From JAGXRK01 sp963804005 (GTDB taxonomy: Bacteria; Bacteroidota; Ignavibacteria; Ignavibacteriales; Ignavibacteriaceae): a stretch of DNA of 64,000 bases. The notes beneath the pieces were generated by a model. That model saw only the letters and a list, made by a program, of their open reading frames with translations. It did no database searches and was not told where the DNA came from. Positions within the stretch are counted from its first letter, which is position 1, and every line of letters starts with the position of its first letter. Position numbers and translations under genes: made by a program. The stretch is from assembly GCA_963804005.1 (NCBI GenBank), contig CAWDOP010000015.1, positions 1-64,000 of the forward strand, in the 5' to 3' direction. This document shows, in pieces, positions 24,578 through 34,514 of this stretch.

Positions 24578-26384
24578 TGGTAACTCCTGCTATCTTTTCA
24601 TCAGAAGTAACTGTTTCTAGCTGATCTTCATTAATATTAGCTTTTTTAAGATATGCTTCAAATAATTTTTTAGCTATGGGAGCAGCGTGTGTTCCGCCAA
24701 ATCCAACGTTCTCAATTACAACACACAATGCAATCTTAGGATCTTCATATGGTGCGAAACCCACAAATAAAGCGTGATCCTTTCCGTGTGGATTTTGCGC
24801 AGTTCCAGTTTTTCCTGCAATGTTAAATTCAGTAACTTTAATGTTTGTTGCTGTTCCTGCTCCGTTAACAACGAGATACATACCTTCCTTAACAATATCA
24901 AAAACGCTTTGTTTAATGCCGGTTGTTACCTCATTAAATTTATAAGGAATGATTTCTTTTGAATAATCATCAAGATATCCTTTCACGATATGCGGAGTGT
25001 AAGTTTTTCCGTCATTTGCAATTAAAGCAGTGTAAAGCGCTAACTGTAAAGGAGTAACACTCACTTCTCCCTGACCAATTCCTAAACTTGCCATAATACT
25101 TTTTGGCCAGTTCGGTCCATAAATTTTTGCGTAATATTCTGATGTAGGAATTAGCCCTTTAGCCTCTTCACCAATATCAATTCCCGTTATTTGACCTAAC
25201 ATAAATTTGTCACAATACTCTTTCCACTTATCCAAACCAATTTTATAAATCAATTGATAGAAAAATGTGTTACAGGATTTTTCAATTGCGTGTATAACAT
25301 TAACTGAACCATGAGAACCGTGACACTTAAAAAATCTTCCGAATGTAAATCCGCCGCCGCAATAATATGTAGTTTTTGGTGTAATAATTCCCATATCCAA
25401 TGCAGCAATAGCAGAGAGCATTTTTATTGTTGAACCCGCTGGTTTTAAGGACATCGTAGCACGATTGAATGAAGGCTTATCAGGATTGTTATAAAGCTCA
25501 TCTAAAAATTCTTTTGTGGTTACATAGGAGAACTGATTAAGATCATAATCGGGAGCACTAACCAATGCAAGTATTTCACCTGTTTTGGGTTCAATTGCAA
25601 CCACGGCACCGCGTTTACCTTTCATTTCCTCTTCGGCTGTTCTTTGAACATCTGCATCAACAGATAAGACCAGATCTTTTCCTTTTATGGAAATTTTATC
25701 CTGCGTTCCACCACGATATTTACCAATCTCTTTTCTCTTTGAATCAACAAGAACATACTTATAACCCTTTATCCCGCGGATTTCTTTTTCATACATTTTT
25801 TCAATACCGTTATGTCCGACATAATCACCCGGGTCATAAAAATCTCGTTCCGCTTGTAATTGATTAGGTGATATTTCTTTGTTGTATCCAAACATATGAG
25901 AGCCCATAATACCGGCAGGATAACTGCGCTGCATTTCTACAATATAATCTATACCCGGAAGATGTTCAGAATTTTCTTCAAGCCACGAAACAACTTTGAA
26001 ATCAATCCCTCTTTTAATTCTTACATGAACAAATTTTGAATTGATTTTATTTTTATCGAGAAGAGCATCTACGTAACCTGAATCAACTTCAAGGACTTTA
26101 TCAAGAAGCGGACTTAATTTCCTATTATAATCAGCAGGTAAAATTCTGAGAGTATATGCGGGAGCATTCCCAACAACAATATTAAGGTTCCTGTCATAAA
26201 AAACTCCTCTTAAGGAAAATTGTTCTATCCCTTTAATACTGTTGCCGGCTGATTTCTGATCGTATTCTTCATGGTGCAAAATCTGCATGTAAAATAATCT
26301 GAGAACCATCAGCCCGAAGACAACAAGTATAGAAGCAAACATTAAACCCCGCCTGTTAACCGAAGCAAAATTCTCTGAGTTCAA
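24567..26384 (-). CDS. mrdA: Penicillin-binding protein 2 (elongation transpeptidase)
   Basis: The 605-residue protein has one N-terminal membrane helix (about 13-35), a pedestal domain and a transpeptidase domain. The active-site motifs are complete: Ser318-Thr-Ile-Lys321, Ser370-Cys-Asn372 and Lys525-Thr-Gly527. It cross-links peptides on strands made by RodA in the Rod complex. Cysteines at about 342 and 354 with nearby histidines resemble the region that binds zinc in E. coli PBP2 (known for that protein, inferred here). It overlaps mreD by 4 bp. Confidence 0.95.
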   Translation of the reverse strand: MNSENFASVNRRGLMFASILVVFGLMVLRLFYMQILHHEEYDQKSAGNSIKGIEQFSLRGVFYDRNLNIVVGNAPAYTLRILPADYNRKLSPLLDKVLEVDSGYVDALLDKNKINSKFVHVRIKRGIDFKVVSWLEENSEHLPGIDYIVEMQRSYPAGIMGSHMFGYNKEISPNQLQAERDFYDPGDYVGHNGIEKMYEKEIRGIKGYKYVLVDSKRKEIGKYRGGTQDKISIKGKDLVLSVDADVQRTAEEEMKGKRGAVVAIEPKTGEILALVSAPDYDLNQFSYVTTKEFLDELYNNPDKPSFNRATMSLKPAGSTIKMLSAIAALDMGIITPKTTYYCGGGFTFGRFFKCHGSHGSVNVIHAIEKSCNTFFYQLIYKIGLDKWKEYCDKFMLGQITGIDIGEEAKGLIPTSEYYAKIYGPNWPKSIMASLGIGQGEVSVTPLQLALYTALIANDGKTYTPHIVKGYLDDYSKEIIPYKFNEVTTGIKQSVFDIVKEGMYLVVNGAGTATNIKVTEFNIAGKTGTAQNPHGKDHALFVGFAPYEDPKIALCVVIENVGFGGTHAAPIAKKLFEAYLKKANINEDQLETVTSDEKIAGVTIAR

Positions 26385-26869
26385 AATGATTTCCTTTTAG
26401 GATAAAAGAAAATAAGGAATATGCTTATAACTGCAGTAAACAAGGCCGGAAGGAAAGCATGATCAAAAAGTAATTTGAAAATGGTTGTATAGAAATCCAA
26501 TGCAGAGAAAAATGAATATATAACAGCATCAACAAGAGCTGCGAATAAAACTATTAATGAAAAATTAATAGGTTTCAAGTAAATATTCCTCTTATTCTCT
26601 GATGAAAAATATCCGGCAATAAATCCGGCTAATGTTTTAGAAATCATTGCACTACCTAATAAACTACCTGTTATCATATCGAAAAGAAATCCATATACAA
26701 AGCCCAGCACGGCTCCAAAAATCTGATTGTTATTAATTGTATAAAATACCAGAAGAATTATTATCAAGTCAGGAACAACGCCGCCCACAGCAATCAATGG
26801 AATGACAGTTGTTTGAAGCAAGAGAATCGGAAAAAATAATATAATCGAGATTAAATATTGTGCGCGCAT
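26381..26869 (-). CDS. mreD: Rod-shape-determining protein MreD
   Basis: The 162-residue protein consists of about five membrane helices with VGGVVPDLIIILLVFY and GAVLGFVYGFLFDMITGSLLG, typical of MreD. It connects the cytoplasmic MreB filament to MreC and the PBP2/RodA enzymes in the inner membrane. It starts 4 nt after mreC and overlaps mrdA, so it is translated with them. Confidence 0.9.
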   Translation of the reverse strand: MRAQYLISIILFFPILLLQTTVIPLIAVGGVVPDLIIILLVFYTINNNQIFGAVLGFVYGFLFDMITGSLLGSAMISKTLAGFIAGYFSSENKRNIYLKPINFSLIVLFAALVDAVIYSFFSALDFYTTIFKLLFDHAFLPALFTAVISIFLIFFYPKRKSF

Positions 26870-26873
26870 TTAT

Positions 26874-27704
26874 CTATCTGTTTAAAAAAATCATTTCAAG
26901 TTCTTGAATCTGTTTGCTGTGTACAATACCCAGAACAAAGACATATTCAGTCATAGAAAAGTCAACAAAAGGAATAACTTTTATTTCATTAAAAATTCCT
27001 GTTTCAATATCTCCTAATTCTCCAGCTACTCCAACTGGAATTGGCAATGGTACAATAGAACTAATTTCTGAAGTCACAATTCTATCTCCCTTTTGAATCT
27101 TGTAAGTTTTAGGAATATTGACCAGAATAAGTGTTTCTCCGTTCCATTTCATTATGGCGTGTTCTCTTGTTCTCTCAGATTTAACTGTTAGTTTAAGATC
27201 AACATTCTGAAGTGTTCGTGCGATGGAAAAATTCTCGGATGTAGAATGGATAATGCCAACTAAACCCTGATGAGTAATAACAGGCATACCTGGTGTTACT
27301 CCGTTTAAAGATCCGGTATTAAGAATTACCGTTCCTTGTGCTTTGGAAAGAGATTTTGAAACGATAGTAGCTGGAATTAATGGATAATCAGAAGTATCTT
27401 TTAATGCAAGCAGCCCTTTCAATTCTTCCCCCACAATACCGTACTCACGAAGTCGGCTTATTTGCAGCATTAGTTCGGCATTTGCCTGGCGAAGTTTTTC
27501 ATTCTCTTCTCTTATAGAACTGGTCATAAACAAATCATTAAATACTGAAGTAACAGTTGCAAAGGTTCCAAAGGCAAGAGTACGAACTTTTTTAACTCCG
27601 GAAGATTGATTTTGAGAGAGTAATACAAGGCTGATGATAATCAGTAAAACGAGGACAATATATTCTTTAAATTCTAACCAGAACCTTTTAAAAAATCTGA
27701 CCAT
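26874..27704 (-). CDS. mreC: Rod-shape-determining protein MreC
   Basis: The 276-residue protein has a short cytoplasmic N-terminus, one membrane helix (about 14-30), a coiled coil (about 62-95, IREENEKLRQANAELMLQI) and the periplasmic beta domain with MPVITHQGLVGIIH and GDRIVTSEISSIVPLPIPVG. MreC activates PBP2 in the elongation complex. Its ATG overlaps the mreB stop by one base (TAATG). Confidence 0.94.
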   Translation of the reverse strand: MVRFFKRFWLEFKEYIVLVLLIIISLVLLSQNQSSGVKKVRTLAFGTFATVTSVFNDLFMTSSIREENEKLRQANAELMLQISRLREYGIVGEELKGLLALKDTSDYPLIPATIVSKSLSKAQGTVILNTGSLNGVTPGMPVITHQGLVGIIHSTSENFSIARTLQNVDLKLTVKSERTREHAIMKWNGETLILVNIPKTYKIQKGDRIVTSEISSIVPLPIPVGVAGELGDIETGIFNEIKVIPFVDFSMTEYVFVLGIVHSKQIQELEMIFLNR

Positions 27705-28729
27705 TAATATCTTCTGTTACGTATTAATACCTTCGAATAATGATTTAAATTTTCAATGATTTTTCCGGCACCTCTGGCAACTGCTGTTAGCGGATCTTCT
27801 GCAATATGAACCGGAAGATTTGTTTCCATTCTAATTCTTTCATCAAGACCTTTGAGCAGTGCACCACCACCAGTTAACATTACGCCCCGATCGAGAATAT
27901 CTGCTGAAAGTTCGGGCGGTGTTCTTTCAAGTGTTTGACGAACGGCTTCAACAATCTGTACAACACATTCATTTAATGCTTCCCTTATTTCAACAGAACT
28001 TACTTCTGTTGTTTTTGGAATTCCGCCAACAAGATCTCTTCCTTTAACCTGAATTGTAATTTCTTCTTTAAGCGGAACAGCAGAACCAACTTCACATTTA
28101 ATTGCTTCGGCAGTTCTTTCACCAATAAGTATATTATGATTTTTTTTGAAGAATTGCATAATCGCATAATTCATTTCATCACCGGCAATGCGAATTGATT
28201 CTTCATTAACAATACCTGATAAAGCTATAACAGCAATTTCAGTTGTACCGCCACCTATATCAATAATCATGTTACCAACGGGAGCTTCAACATCAATTCC
28301 AATACCGATTGCAGCAGCCATAGGTTCAGCAACTAAATGAACTTCTTTGGCACCGGCGTGTTCAGCACTGTCTCTTACGGCTCTTTTTTCAACTTCCGTA
28401 ACTCCGCTAGGGACAGCAACAACAACTCGTCTGCTAGAAAAAGCACCTGCACGGACTTTTTTAATAAATGCCCGGATCATACCTTCGGCGATCTCAAAAT
28501 CAGCAATTACACCATCACGCATAGGTCGGCAGACTTTTATTTCCTTATGTTCCCTTCCCTGCATTTCTTTAGCTTTATTGCCAAGCGCTATAATACGTTT
28601 TGAGTTTTTGTCAAATGCAACGATCGAAGGTTCGTTAAGAACTATGCCTTTGCCTTTTATGTATATCAAAGTATTGGCAGTGCCAAGATCCATTGCAATA
28701 TCAGCGGAGAAAAAATCTAATAGTCCCAT
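27704..28729 (-). CDS. mreB: Rod-shape-determining actin homologue MreB
   Basis: The 341-residue product matches MreB along its length: MDLGTANTLIYIKGKGIVLNEPS, VAVPSGVTEVEKRAVRDSAEHAGAKEV, NMIIDIGGGTTEIAVI and LTGGGALLKGLDE. It polymerises with ATP on the inner membrane and positions wall synthesis. It starts 8 nt after purH, so the cell-shape genes follow directly from purine synthesis genes in this cluster. Confidence 0.97.
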   Translation of the reverse strand: MGLLDFFSADIAMDLGTANTLIYIKGKGIVLNEPSIVAFDKNSKRIIALGNKAKEMQGREHKEIKVCRPMRDGVIADFEIAEGMIRAFIKKVRAGAFSSRRVVVAVPSGVTEVEKRAVRDSAEHAGAKEVHLVAEPMAAAIGIGIDVEAPVGNMIIDIGGGTTEIAVIALSGIVNEESIRIAGDEMNYAIMQFFKKNHNILIGERTAEAIKCEVGSAVPLKEEITIQVKGRDLVGGIPKTTEVSSVEIREALNECVVQIVEAVRQTLERTPPELSADILDRGVMLTGGGALLKGLDERIRMETNLPVHIAEDPLTAVARGAGKIIENLNHYSKVLIRNRRY

Positions 28730-28737
28730 ATGCCTCT

Positions 28738-30255
28738 TTAATGTTTAAAATGTCTGATTCCGGTAAATACCATAGAAATTTTATTTTGATTAGCTGCCTC
28801 AATAACTTCCTTATCACGAACAGAACCACCCGGTTGAATTACTGATGTTGCTCCACATTTAGTAATTTCGAGCAGGCCATCAGCAAAAGGGAAAAAAGCA
28901 TCCGATGCCGCTACCGAGCCAGTAAGATTTAAACCGTGTTCCTTAGCTTTCATAAAAGCAATTTTTGCTGAATCTATTCGTGACATCTGACCTGCACCTA
29001 CACCTAAAGTCGTTTTATTTTTTGCAAAAACAATTGCATTGGATTTTGTATGCTTTGAAACAATCCATGCAAATTTGAGATCTTCAAGTTCCTTTTCAGT
29101 TGGTTTATTTTCAGTAACAATTTTTAATTCATTATCATTTAGTGAAATTGAATCTGAATCCTGAATAAGCAACCCACCCGGAATAGTTTTTACGTTTCTT
29201 CTTGCATCAGATATTGATTTTAATTGCCTGAGTAATCTTCTGTCTTTTTTCTTTTTAAGAATGTCCATTGCACCGGTTGTGAACGATGGAGCAACAACAA
29301 CTTCGAGAAATATTTTATTCAACTCCGATGCTGTTTCTTCATTTACTTCTGAAGTAAAAGCAACAATTCCTCCAAAAGCAGAAACAGGATCACATTTTAA
29401 TGATTTAAGATAAGCATCTAAAGGATTATTTCCAGATGCTGCACCTGCAGGATTATTATGTTTTACAATCGTACAGGAATTTTCTCCCAGTTCTTCAACC
29501 AATTCAACTGCGGCTACAAGATCAAGAATATTATTGTATGAAAGTTCTTTGCCGTGAAATACTTCAAAGTATGAATAGAAATCTCCATACACTTCCGCTT
29601 TCTGATGAGGATTTTCACCGTATCGCAATCCACCAGACATAGGATAGTTCATTCTAATATGAGCAGATTCTAATTCAAATTTTTCTTCAAGGTAATTCGA
29701 AATATATGTATCATATTCTGCAGTATGAGAGTATGCCTCAACTGCTAATTTCTTTTTTGTTAATTCTGATATTTCGCCGGCGTTCAATTCTTTCAAGAAA
29801 TCATCATACTGATTTGGATTTGTAAGAACAGAGACAAATTTATGATTTTTTGCTGCTGCGCGAATCAAACTAGGACCTCCGATATCAATATTTTCAATAA
29901 TCTCATCTAACGAAACATTTGGTTTTAAAGTGGTTTGCTTGAACGGATAAAGATTTACACAAACAATATCAATTGGTTGAATATTGTTTTTCTCCGTCTC
30001 CAGTAAATCAGATTTATTATCTCGTCTGAAAAGAATTCCGCCGAAAACTTTTGGATGAAGTGTTTTTACTCTTCCGCTGAAAATTTCGGGAGATCCTGTA
30101 AGATCACTTATTTCAGTTACATTTAATCCGGCTGAGGATATAACTTTTGCCGTATTTCCTGTAGCTAAAATGTTATAGTTATGCTTTATAAGTTCTTGGG
30201 CAAGATGTTCGATATTCTTTTTATCAGATACGCTAAGTAGTGCAAATTTTTTCAA
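28738..30255 (-). CDS. purH: Bifunctional AICAR transformylase/IMP cyclohydrolase
   Basis: The 505-residue protein catalyses the last two steps to IMP. The N-terminal MGS-like cyclohydrolase domain (about 1-140) shows LLSVSDKKNI, LATGNTAK and GRVKTLHPKVFGGIL. The transformylase domain follows with LRYGENPHQKA, CTIVKHNNPAGAA, PVSAFGGIVAF and VASDAFFPFADGLL. It starts 35 nt after purN and ends 8 nt before mreB. Confidence 0.97.
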   Translation of the reverse strand: MKKFALLSVSDKKNIEHLAQELIKHNYNILATGNTAKVISSAGLNVTEISDLTGSPEIFSGRVKTLHPKVFGGILFRRDNKSDLLETEKNNIQPIDIVCVNLYPFKQTTLKPNVSLDEIIENIDIGGPSLIRAAAKNHKFVSVLTNPNQYDDFLKELNAGEISELTKKKLAVEAYSHTAEYDTYISNYLEEKFELESAHIRMNYPMSGGLRYGENPHQKAEVYGDFYSYFEVFHGKELSYNNILDLVAAVELVEELGENSCTIVKHNNPAGAASGNNPLDAYLKSLKCDPVSAFGGIVAFTSEVNEETASELNKIFLEVVVAPSFTTGAMDILKKKKDRRLLRQLKSISDARRNVKTIPGGLLIQDSDSISLNDNELKIVTENKPTEKELEDLKFAWIVSKHTKSNAIVFAKNKTTLGVGAGQMSRIDSAKIAFMKAKEHGLNLTGSVAASDAFFPFADGLLEITKCGATSVIQPGGSVRDKEVIEAANQNKISMVFTGIRHFKH

Positions 30256-30290
30256 CTTAAAAACCTTTTCGCTAAAGTGATATCATCACT

Positions 30291-30893
30291 TTACAATAAA
30301 ATGACTCTATTATTTATTCTCTTTACTTTTCCTTCGGCAAACGCTTTAATAACTTCAGGAAGAATTTTATGTTCAATGGTCAAAACCCGTTCAGCAATTT
30401 CATCCGGAGATTTAACATCAGAAATGTCAATACAATACTGAGCAATTATTTTACCAGTATCGTAAGTCGTATCAACAAAATGAACTGAGACTCCGGATAC
30501 TTTTGCAGATGAATCAAACACTGCCTGATGAACATTCATTCCATACATTCCTTTACCGCCAAAAGAAGGAAGCAAAGCCGGATGAATATTAATAATTTTA
30601 TTTTCAAATTTAGAAATAAAATCCGCCGGAATGAGCTTTAGAAAACCGGCAAGAACAATTAACTCGACCCCAAACTCAATAAATTTTTCAAGAAGTGTTT
30701 CGTAACTGATCTGGTTTTCTTCACTTCCTAAAGTAAAAGTTTTTATCAGATATTTATCGGCAATCTCATACGCTTTACAGGAAGATTTATCACTAACTAC
30801 ACAAACAACTTCAATGAGGTTTTTAAGATCCGTGGAATCTAAAATTGCTTTAAGATTTGAACCTCGTCCGGAGACAAAAACAGCAATTTTCAA
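30291..30893 (-). CDS. purN: Phosphoribosylglycinamide formyltransferase
   Basis: This folate-dependent GAR transformylase (third step of purine synthesis) has 200 residues, normal for PurN. It shows VFVSGRGSNLKAIL for the phosphate site, VLAGFLKLI, and the catalytic triad region INIHPALLPSF with SVHFVDTTYDTGKIIAQ, containing the conserved Asn, His and Asp. It precedes purH, the other formyl-dependent enzyme of the pathway. Confidence 0.95.
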   Translation of the reverse strand: MKIAVFVSGRGSNLKAILDSTDLKNLIEVVCVVSDKSSCKAYEIADKYLIKTFTLGSEENQISYETLLEKFIEFGVELIVLAGFLKLIPADFISKFENKIINIHPALLPSFGGKGMYGMNVHQAVFDSSAKVSGVSVHFVDTTYDTGKIIAQYCIDISDVKSPDEIAERVLTIEHKILPEVIKAFAEGKVKRINNRVILL

Positions 30894-30958
30894 TAGAATT
30901 TACCTTAATATCGGGCGAAAATTAGTTATTCAGCAAACAATAATCAAACCAAGTAATA

Positions 30959-32476
30959 TTATTTATCGGTCTTTATTTCCAGCTTATCCAGCTTCTGTTG
31001 TAGTGCATAACATAGACCATCTAACTTCAAGGAAAAATCATAGTCGGAATAATCGGAAATCAAATTTAAAAATAATTGAGAATCCAAATACTTTTTCAAA
31101 TGATAACTAGCCATCGCAGCATAGTAATGAGCAAACGGATGAATCCAATTTTCATTTTTCACTTCGGTTTCAATAGCCAGAACAGAATAATTTATAGTCT
31201 CTTTGTATTTCTTCAGTTTGTAGTTTGCTTTACTTAATAATAAATATGCTTCAGCTTGATTATCAGATTTAAGCGAATCTTCTAAAAATATTTTCAGAGA
31301 ATCAATTGCTCGCTTGAAATAACCGGAGTTATAAAGATTCGAATATGATATTAAAAGAATATTTTCTGTACTTAAGGAATCGCTAATCAGTAGTTCACCT
31401 CTGCGCTTAGCGTAGCTGTCTTCGTCCAGATCGAGATTACCATTGGAAGATTCTTCATAATAAACTAAGGCACTATCTCTTTCACTAGAAAATTCATAAA
31501 GTAACCCTAGATTAAAATTTGTTATCCCGACATAATCATTACGAATATTATAGTTAAGATATTCTTTATAGTATGCTATAGCAGAATCTTTTTGACCTTT
31601 ATAAAAATTTATATTCCCAAGCTGATAATATGATAGCGATTTTAATAAAGGGAAATTCTCTTCTTTTGATGAAATGACAGATTTAAATCTTCCTTCAGCA
31701 AAGTTCAGATTACCTTTTTCAACTTCAACCCAGGCAAGGGACATTCTAAATAACAGATTTTTGGGGAAACGACCTGTTAGCTCTGTTAATATTTTTTCTG
31801 CAGCATCACAATCAATTATTATTCTTGTATAAATCTGAGATAAATAAAAAAGGGCATCAATGCGTGCAAGTTTACCTTTACTGACTACTTTTTGAAGATG
31901 TTCTAATCCGGTTTCTCTATCTGCACTTACTCCCACTAATTTTATAGCCCATTGAAGTGAGGAAGGAATTTGAGCAACAGCAAGATTGTATAAACCTAAT
32001 CCAAGATGAGCATCATAAAGTTTTTCGTTAAGCTCCAAAGATTTTGATGAATAGTATTTCATCCTGTCGCTTTCCCAAACCGCATAAACATATTTTTCTG
32101 CTCTTGCATTGGCGATTGAACGACTAGCATAAATACATCCCAGAATCTTTGAAAGTTCAGCAGTCAGAGAATCTTGTTTTTCTATTTTCTTGGCAAGATT
32201 TAGTGCTTGATCAGAATAAATAAAGAAAGTATCGAGGTAAACTTCATTGTATGAACCGAGATAAAACCATAACGGCATAATTGATGAGTAATGATAACCA
32301 ACCGGATTTTCAGGAAATTCATCAATCAAATCATTAAATATTTTTTCTCCTTTTTCCCAATCAAAATTATAAATAGCATCTAATCCACGCTGCACTCTGC
32401 TCTCAATTCTTTGCTGAGCATAGAATTGATAGATAAAACAAAATAGAACTAAAAATAGACTTCTAAATATATACAT
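30959..32476 (-). CDS. Secreted or periplasmic tetratricopeptide-repeat protein
   Basis: A signal-like N-terminus (MYIFRSLFLVLFCFIYQFYAQ) is followed by about 480 residues of helical repeats. TPR-like pairs are visible at GLDAIYNFDWEKGEKIFNDLI, AHLGLGLYNLAV, SYYQLGNINFYKGQKDSAIAYYKEYL and GITNFNLGLLYEFSSERDSALVYYEES. It has no catalytic motif. TPR proteins mediate protein contacts; the partner is unknown. It lies between pyrG (25 nt upstream) and purN (65 nt downstream) and may be part of the same transcript. Confidence 0.75.
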   Translation of the reverse strand: MYIFRSLFLVLFCFIYQFYAQQRIESRVQRGLDAIYNFDWEKGEKIFNDLIDEFPENPVGYHYSSIMPLWFYLGSYNEVYLDTFFIYSDQALNLAKKIEKQDSLTAELSKILGCIYASRSIANARAEKYVYAVWESDRMKYYSSKSLELNEKLYDAHLGLGLYNLAVAQIPSSLQWAIKLVGVSADRETGLEHLQKVVSKGKLARIDALFYLSQIYTRIIIDCDAAEKILTELTGRFPKNLLFRMSLAWVEVEKGNLNFAEGRFKSVISSKEENFPLLKSLSYYQLGNINFYKGQKDSAIAYYKEYLNYNIRNDYVGITNFNLGLLYEFSSERDSALVYYEESSNGNLDLDEDSYAKRRGELLISDSLSTENILLISYSNLYNSGYFKRAIDSLKIFLEDSLKSDNQAEAYLLLSKANYKLKKYKETINYSVLAIETEVKNENWIHPFAHYYAAMASYHLKKYLDSQLFLNLISDYSDYDFSLKLDGLCYALQQKLDKLEIKTDK

Positions 32477-32501
32477 ACGTTTTTCTTAAATAATTAAAAA
32501 A

Positions 32502-34133
32502 TCAGAGATTACTTTTCATCGATTCGGAAAATTTCAATGCTGCTTTAACAAACTCTCTAAATAAAGGATGAGCATTAGTTGCTCTGGATTTTAATTCAGG
32601 ATGGAACTGACAGGCAATAAACCAACTATGATCCGGATATTCAATCATTTCAACAAGTTCTCTATCGGGTGATAAACCACTGAATATTAATCCATGTTCA
32701 GCAAGTTGAGTTCTAAACTTATTATTAACCTCGTATCTATGACGATGCCTTTCAGAAATATTATGGCTTCCATAAGCTTCAAAAGTTTTTGTGCCTTCTT
32801 TTACTACACAAGGATAAGCACCCAAACGCATTGTAGCACCCATATTCTTAATGTTCTTCTGATCAGGCAAAAGATCAATAACACTGAATTTATTGTGTTT
32901 AAATTCTGAACTGTGAGCCTTTTTTATACCGCAAACATTACGTGCGAATTCAATAACAGCACATTGGAGTCCAAGACAAATTCCAAAAAAAGGAATATTA
33001 TTCTCACGAGCATATCTGACTGCGTTTATCATTCCTTCAATACCACGTTCACCAAAACCGCCGGGAACAAGAATTCCGCTTACACCATTAAACAATTTTT
33101 CAGGGGATTCATTATCAACCATTTCCGAACTAATTGATCTTACTTTTACCTTACAATCGTTTTCGGCACCTGCATGAATAAACGCTTCCATAATACTTTT
33201 ATATGCATCAGAATGTACAACGTATTTTCCACACAGAGCAATTTCAACTGTATTTTTGGGATTCTTGACTTTTGATACAAAATTTTCCCATTCTTCTAAG
33301 TTTATTTTTCTCTCTGGCAGATGCAGATTCTTAAGAACAATTTGATCAAGTTTTTCTTTAGACAAGACTAGCGGAACTTCATAAATAGTGGAACAATCGT
33401 AAGCAGAAATAACTGATTTAGAATCGACATTACAGAATAATGCAATTTTATTTCTAATATCGCGTCCAATTTTTTTCTCAGAACGGCATATTAATAAATC
33501 CGGCTGGATTCCAAGCTCAAGAAGATTCTTTACACTGTGCTGTGTTGGTTTAGTTTTTACTTCACCAGCTGAAGCTATATACGGTACTAAAGTAACGTGA
33601 ATAACAATCGTATTCTTTCTTCCAACTTGAAGCATAATCTGACGAATAGCTTCCATAAACGGAAGGCTTTCAATATCACCAACAGTACCGCCTATTTCGC
33701 TAATAATAATGTCATACTCACCAAGCTCACTTAGCTTTAGCATTCGATTTTTAATTTCATCAGTAATGTGAGGAATTACCTGAACTGTGGCACCTAAAAA
33801 ATCGCCGCGTCTTTCTTTGGTGATTACCTCATTATAAACCTGACCGGTGGTTGTATTATTAGCACGAGTCATATTAACATCCAAAAAACGCTCGTAGTGA
33901 CCAAGATCCAAATCTGTTTCTGCACCATCATCGGTGACATAAACCTCTCCGTGCTGAAACGGACTCATAGTTCCCGGATCAACATTAATATAAGGATCAA
34001 ATTTTTGGATTGTGACTCTGAAGCCGCGTTGTTTAAGTAGTAAACCGAGAGAGGAGGCTGTGATACCCTTGCCTAAAGACGAAACTACACCGCCTGTAAC
34101 GAAGATGAACTTAACTTTTTTTCTTGATGACAT
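32502..34133 (-). CDS. pyrG: CTP synthase
   Basis: The 543-residue enzyme converts UTP to CTP using glutamine and ATP. The N-terminal synthetase domain shows FIFVTGGVVSSLGKGI and the FDPYINVDPGTMSPFQHGEV region. The C-terminal class I glutamine amidotransferase domain has the oxyanion stretch LVPGGFGERG, the nucleophile region FGICLGLQCAV, and the final FHPE histidine/glutamate pair. The leader carries a Bacteroidetes-type promoter. It heads the long minus-strand cluster. Confidence 0.97.
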   Translation of the reverse strand: MSSRKKVKFIFVTGGVVSSLGKGITASSLGLLLKQRGFRVTIQKFDPYINVDPGTMSPFQHGEVYVTDDGAETDLDLGHYERFLDVNMTRANNTTTGQVYNEVITKERRGDFLGATVQVIPHITDEIKNRMLKLSELGEYDIIISEIGGTVGDIESLPFMEAIRQIMLQVGRKNTIVIHVTLVPYIASAGEVKTKPTQHSVKNLLELGIQPDLLICRSEKKIGRDIRNKIALFCNVDSKSVISAYDCSTIYEVPLVLSKEKLDQIVLKNLHLPERKINLEEWENFVSKVKNPKNTVEIALCGKYVVHSDAYKSIMEAFIHAGAENDCKVKVRSISSEMVDNESPEKLFNGVSGILVPGGFGERGIEGMINAVRYARENNIPFFGICLGLQCAVIEFARNVCGIKKAHSSEFKHNKFSVIDLLPDQKNIKNMGATMRLGAYPCVVKEGTKTFEAYGSHNISERHRHRYEVNNKFRTQLAEHGLIFSGLSPDRELVEMIEYPDHSWFIACQFHPELKSRATNAHPLFREFVKAALKFSESMKSNL

Positions 34134-34138
34134 TTTAC

Positions 34139-34161
34139 TTTTTTTTGCTTTGAAATATAGA
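34139..34161. repeat. 23-bp direct repeat, left copy
   Basis: Eight Ts followed by GCTTTGAAATATAGA recur exactly at 36823-36845. This copy overlaps the pyrG promoter; the two copies bracket the DPP-IV-like gene. Confidence 0.8.
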
Positions 34162-34183
34162 CTTACGTTTTAATATATCCAAT
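34152..34183 (-). promoter_or_regulatory. Putative Bacteroidetes-type promoter of pyrG
   Basis: On the minus strand an ATTG box (34180-34183), 20 nt and a TATATTTC box (34152-34159) lie 18 nt upstream of the pyrG ATG. The spacing equals that of the typA and asnS candidates. Confidence 0.45.
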
Positions 34184-34514
34184 CTGATTTTGAAGTAATT
34201 TCCATATAATTAAGTCATCTCATCCAGAATAATGAAGTAATGATAAAGTTTTGAGTTACCGAAATGCCTTCTTTGAAGAAAGATAATTACCATTTATCAT
34301 TAAATAATTGCTTTCATTAATAATTATTAAGATTTTGAGTGTAGAAAATTTTTCTTGTCGTAAATAATATCTTAACAGTGAACCAATGGATTCTATATCT
34401 TTGAACTATTTTTCTTCTTCTAAATCTTCCCGAAGATATTTAAAATATTTTTGTAATCAATAGTTATAAATCTTATGTCAAACCCCCATCAATCAAAAAT
34501 TAAGGAAGCTAATT
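34184..34514. other. Intergenic region between divergent pyrG and the S9 peptidase gene
   Basis: No gene was found. Facing the peptidase there is an inverted repeat (AATCTTC, CC, GAAGATATT at 34422-34440) directly before a TATTTTTG box at 34445-34452, and another TATCTTTG box near 34396-34403. Either could be the promoter. The dyad may be an operator. A GGAAG ribosome site lies just before the ATG at 34515. Confidence 0.4.

Noticed and set aside
28347..28748. 133-codon open frame on the plus strand opposite mreB
   Set aside because: It is antisense to the conserved mreB coding sequence, and the frame is explained by mreB codon bias.
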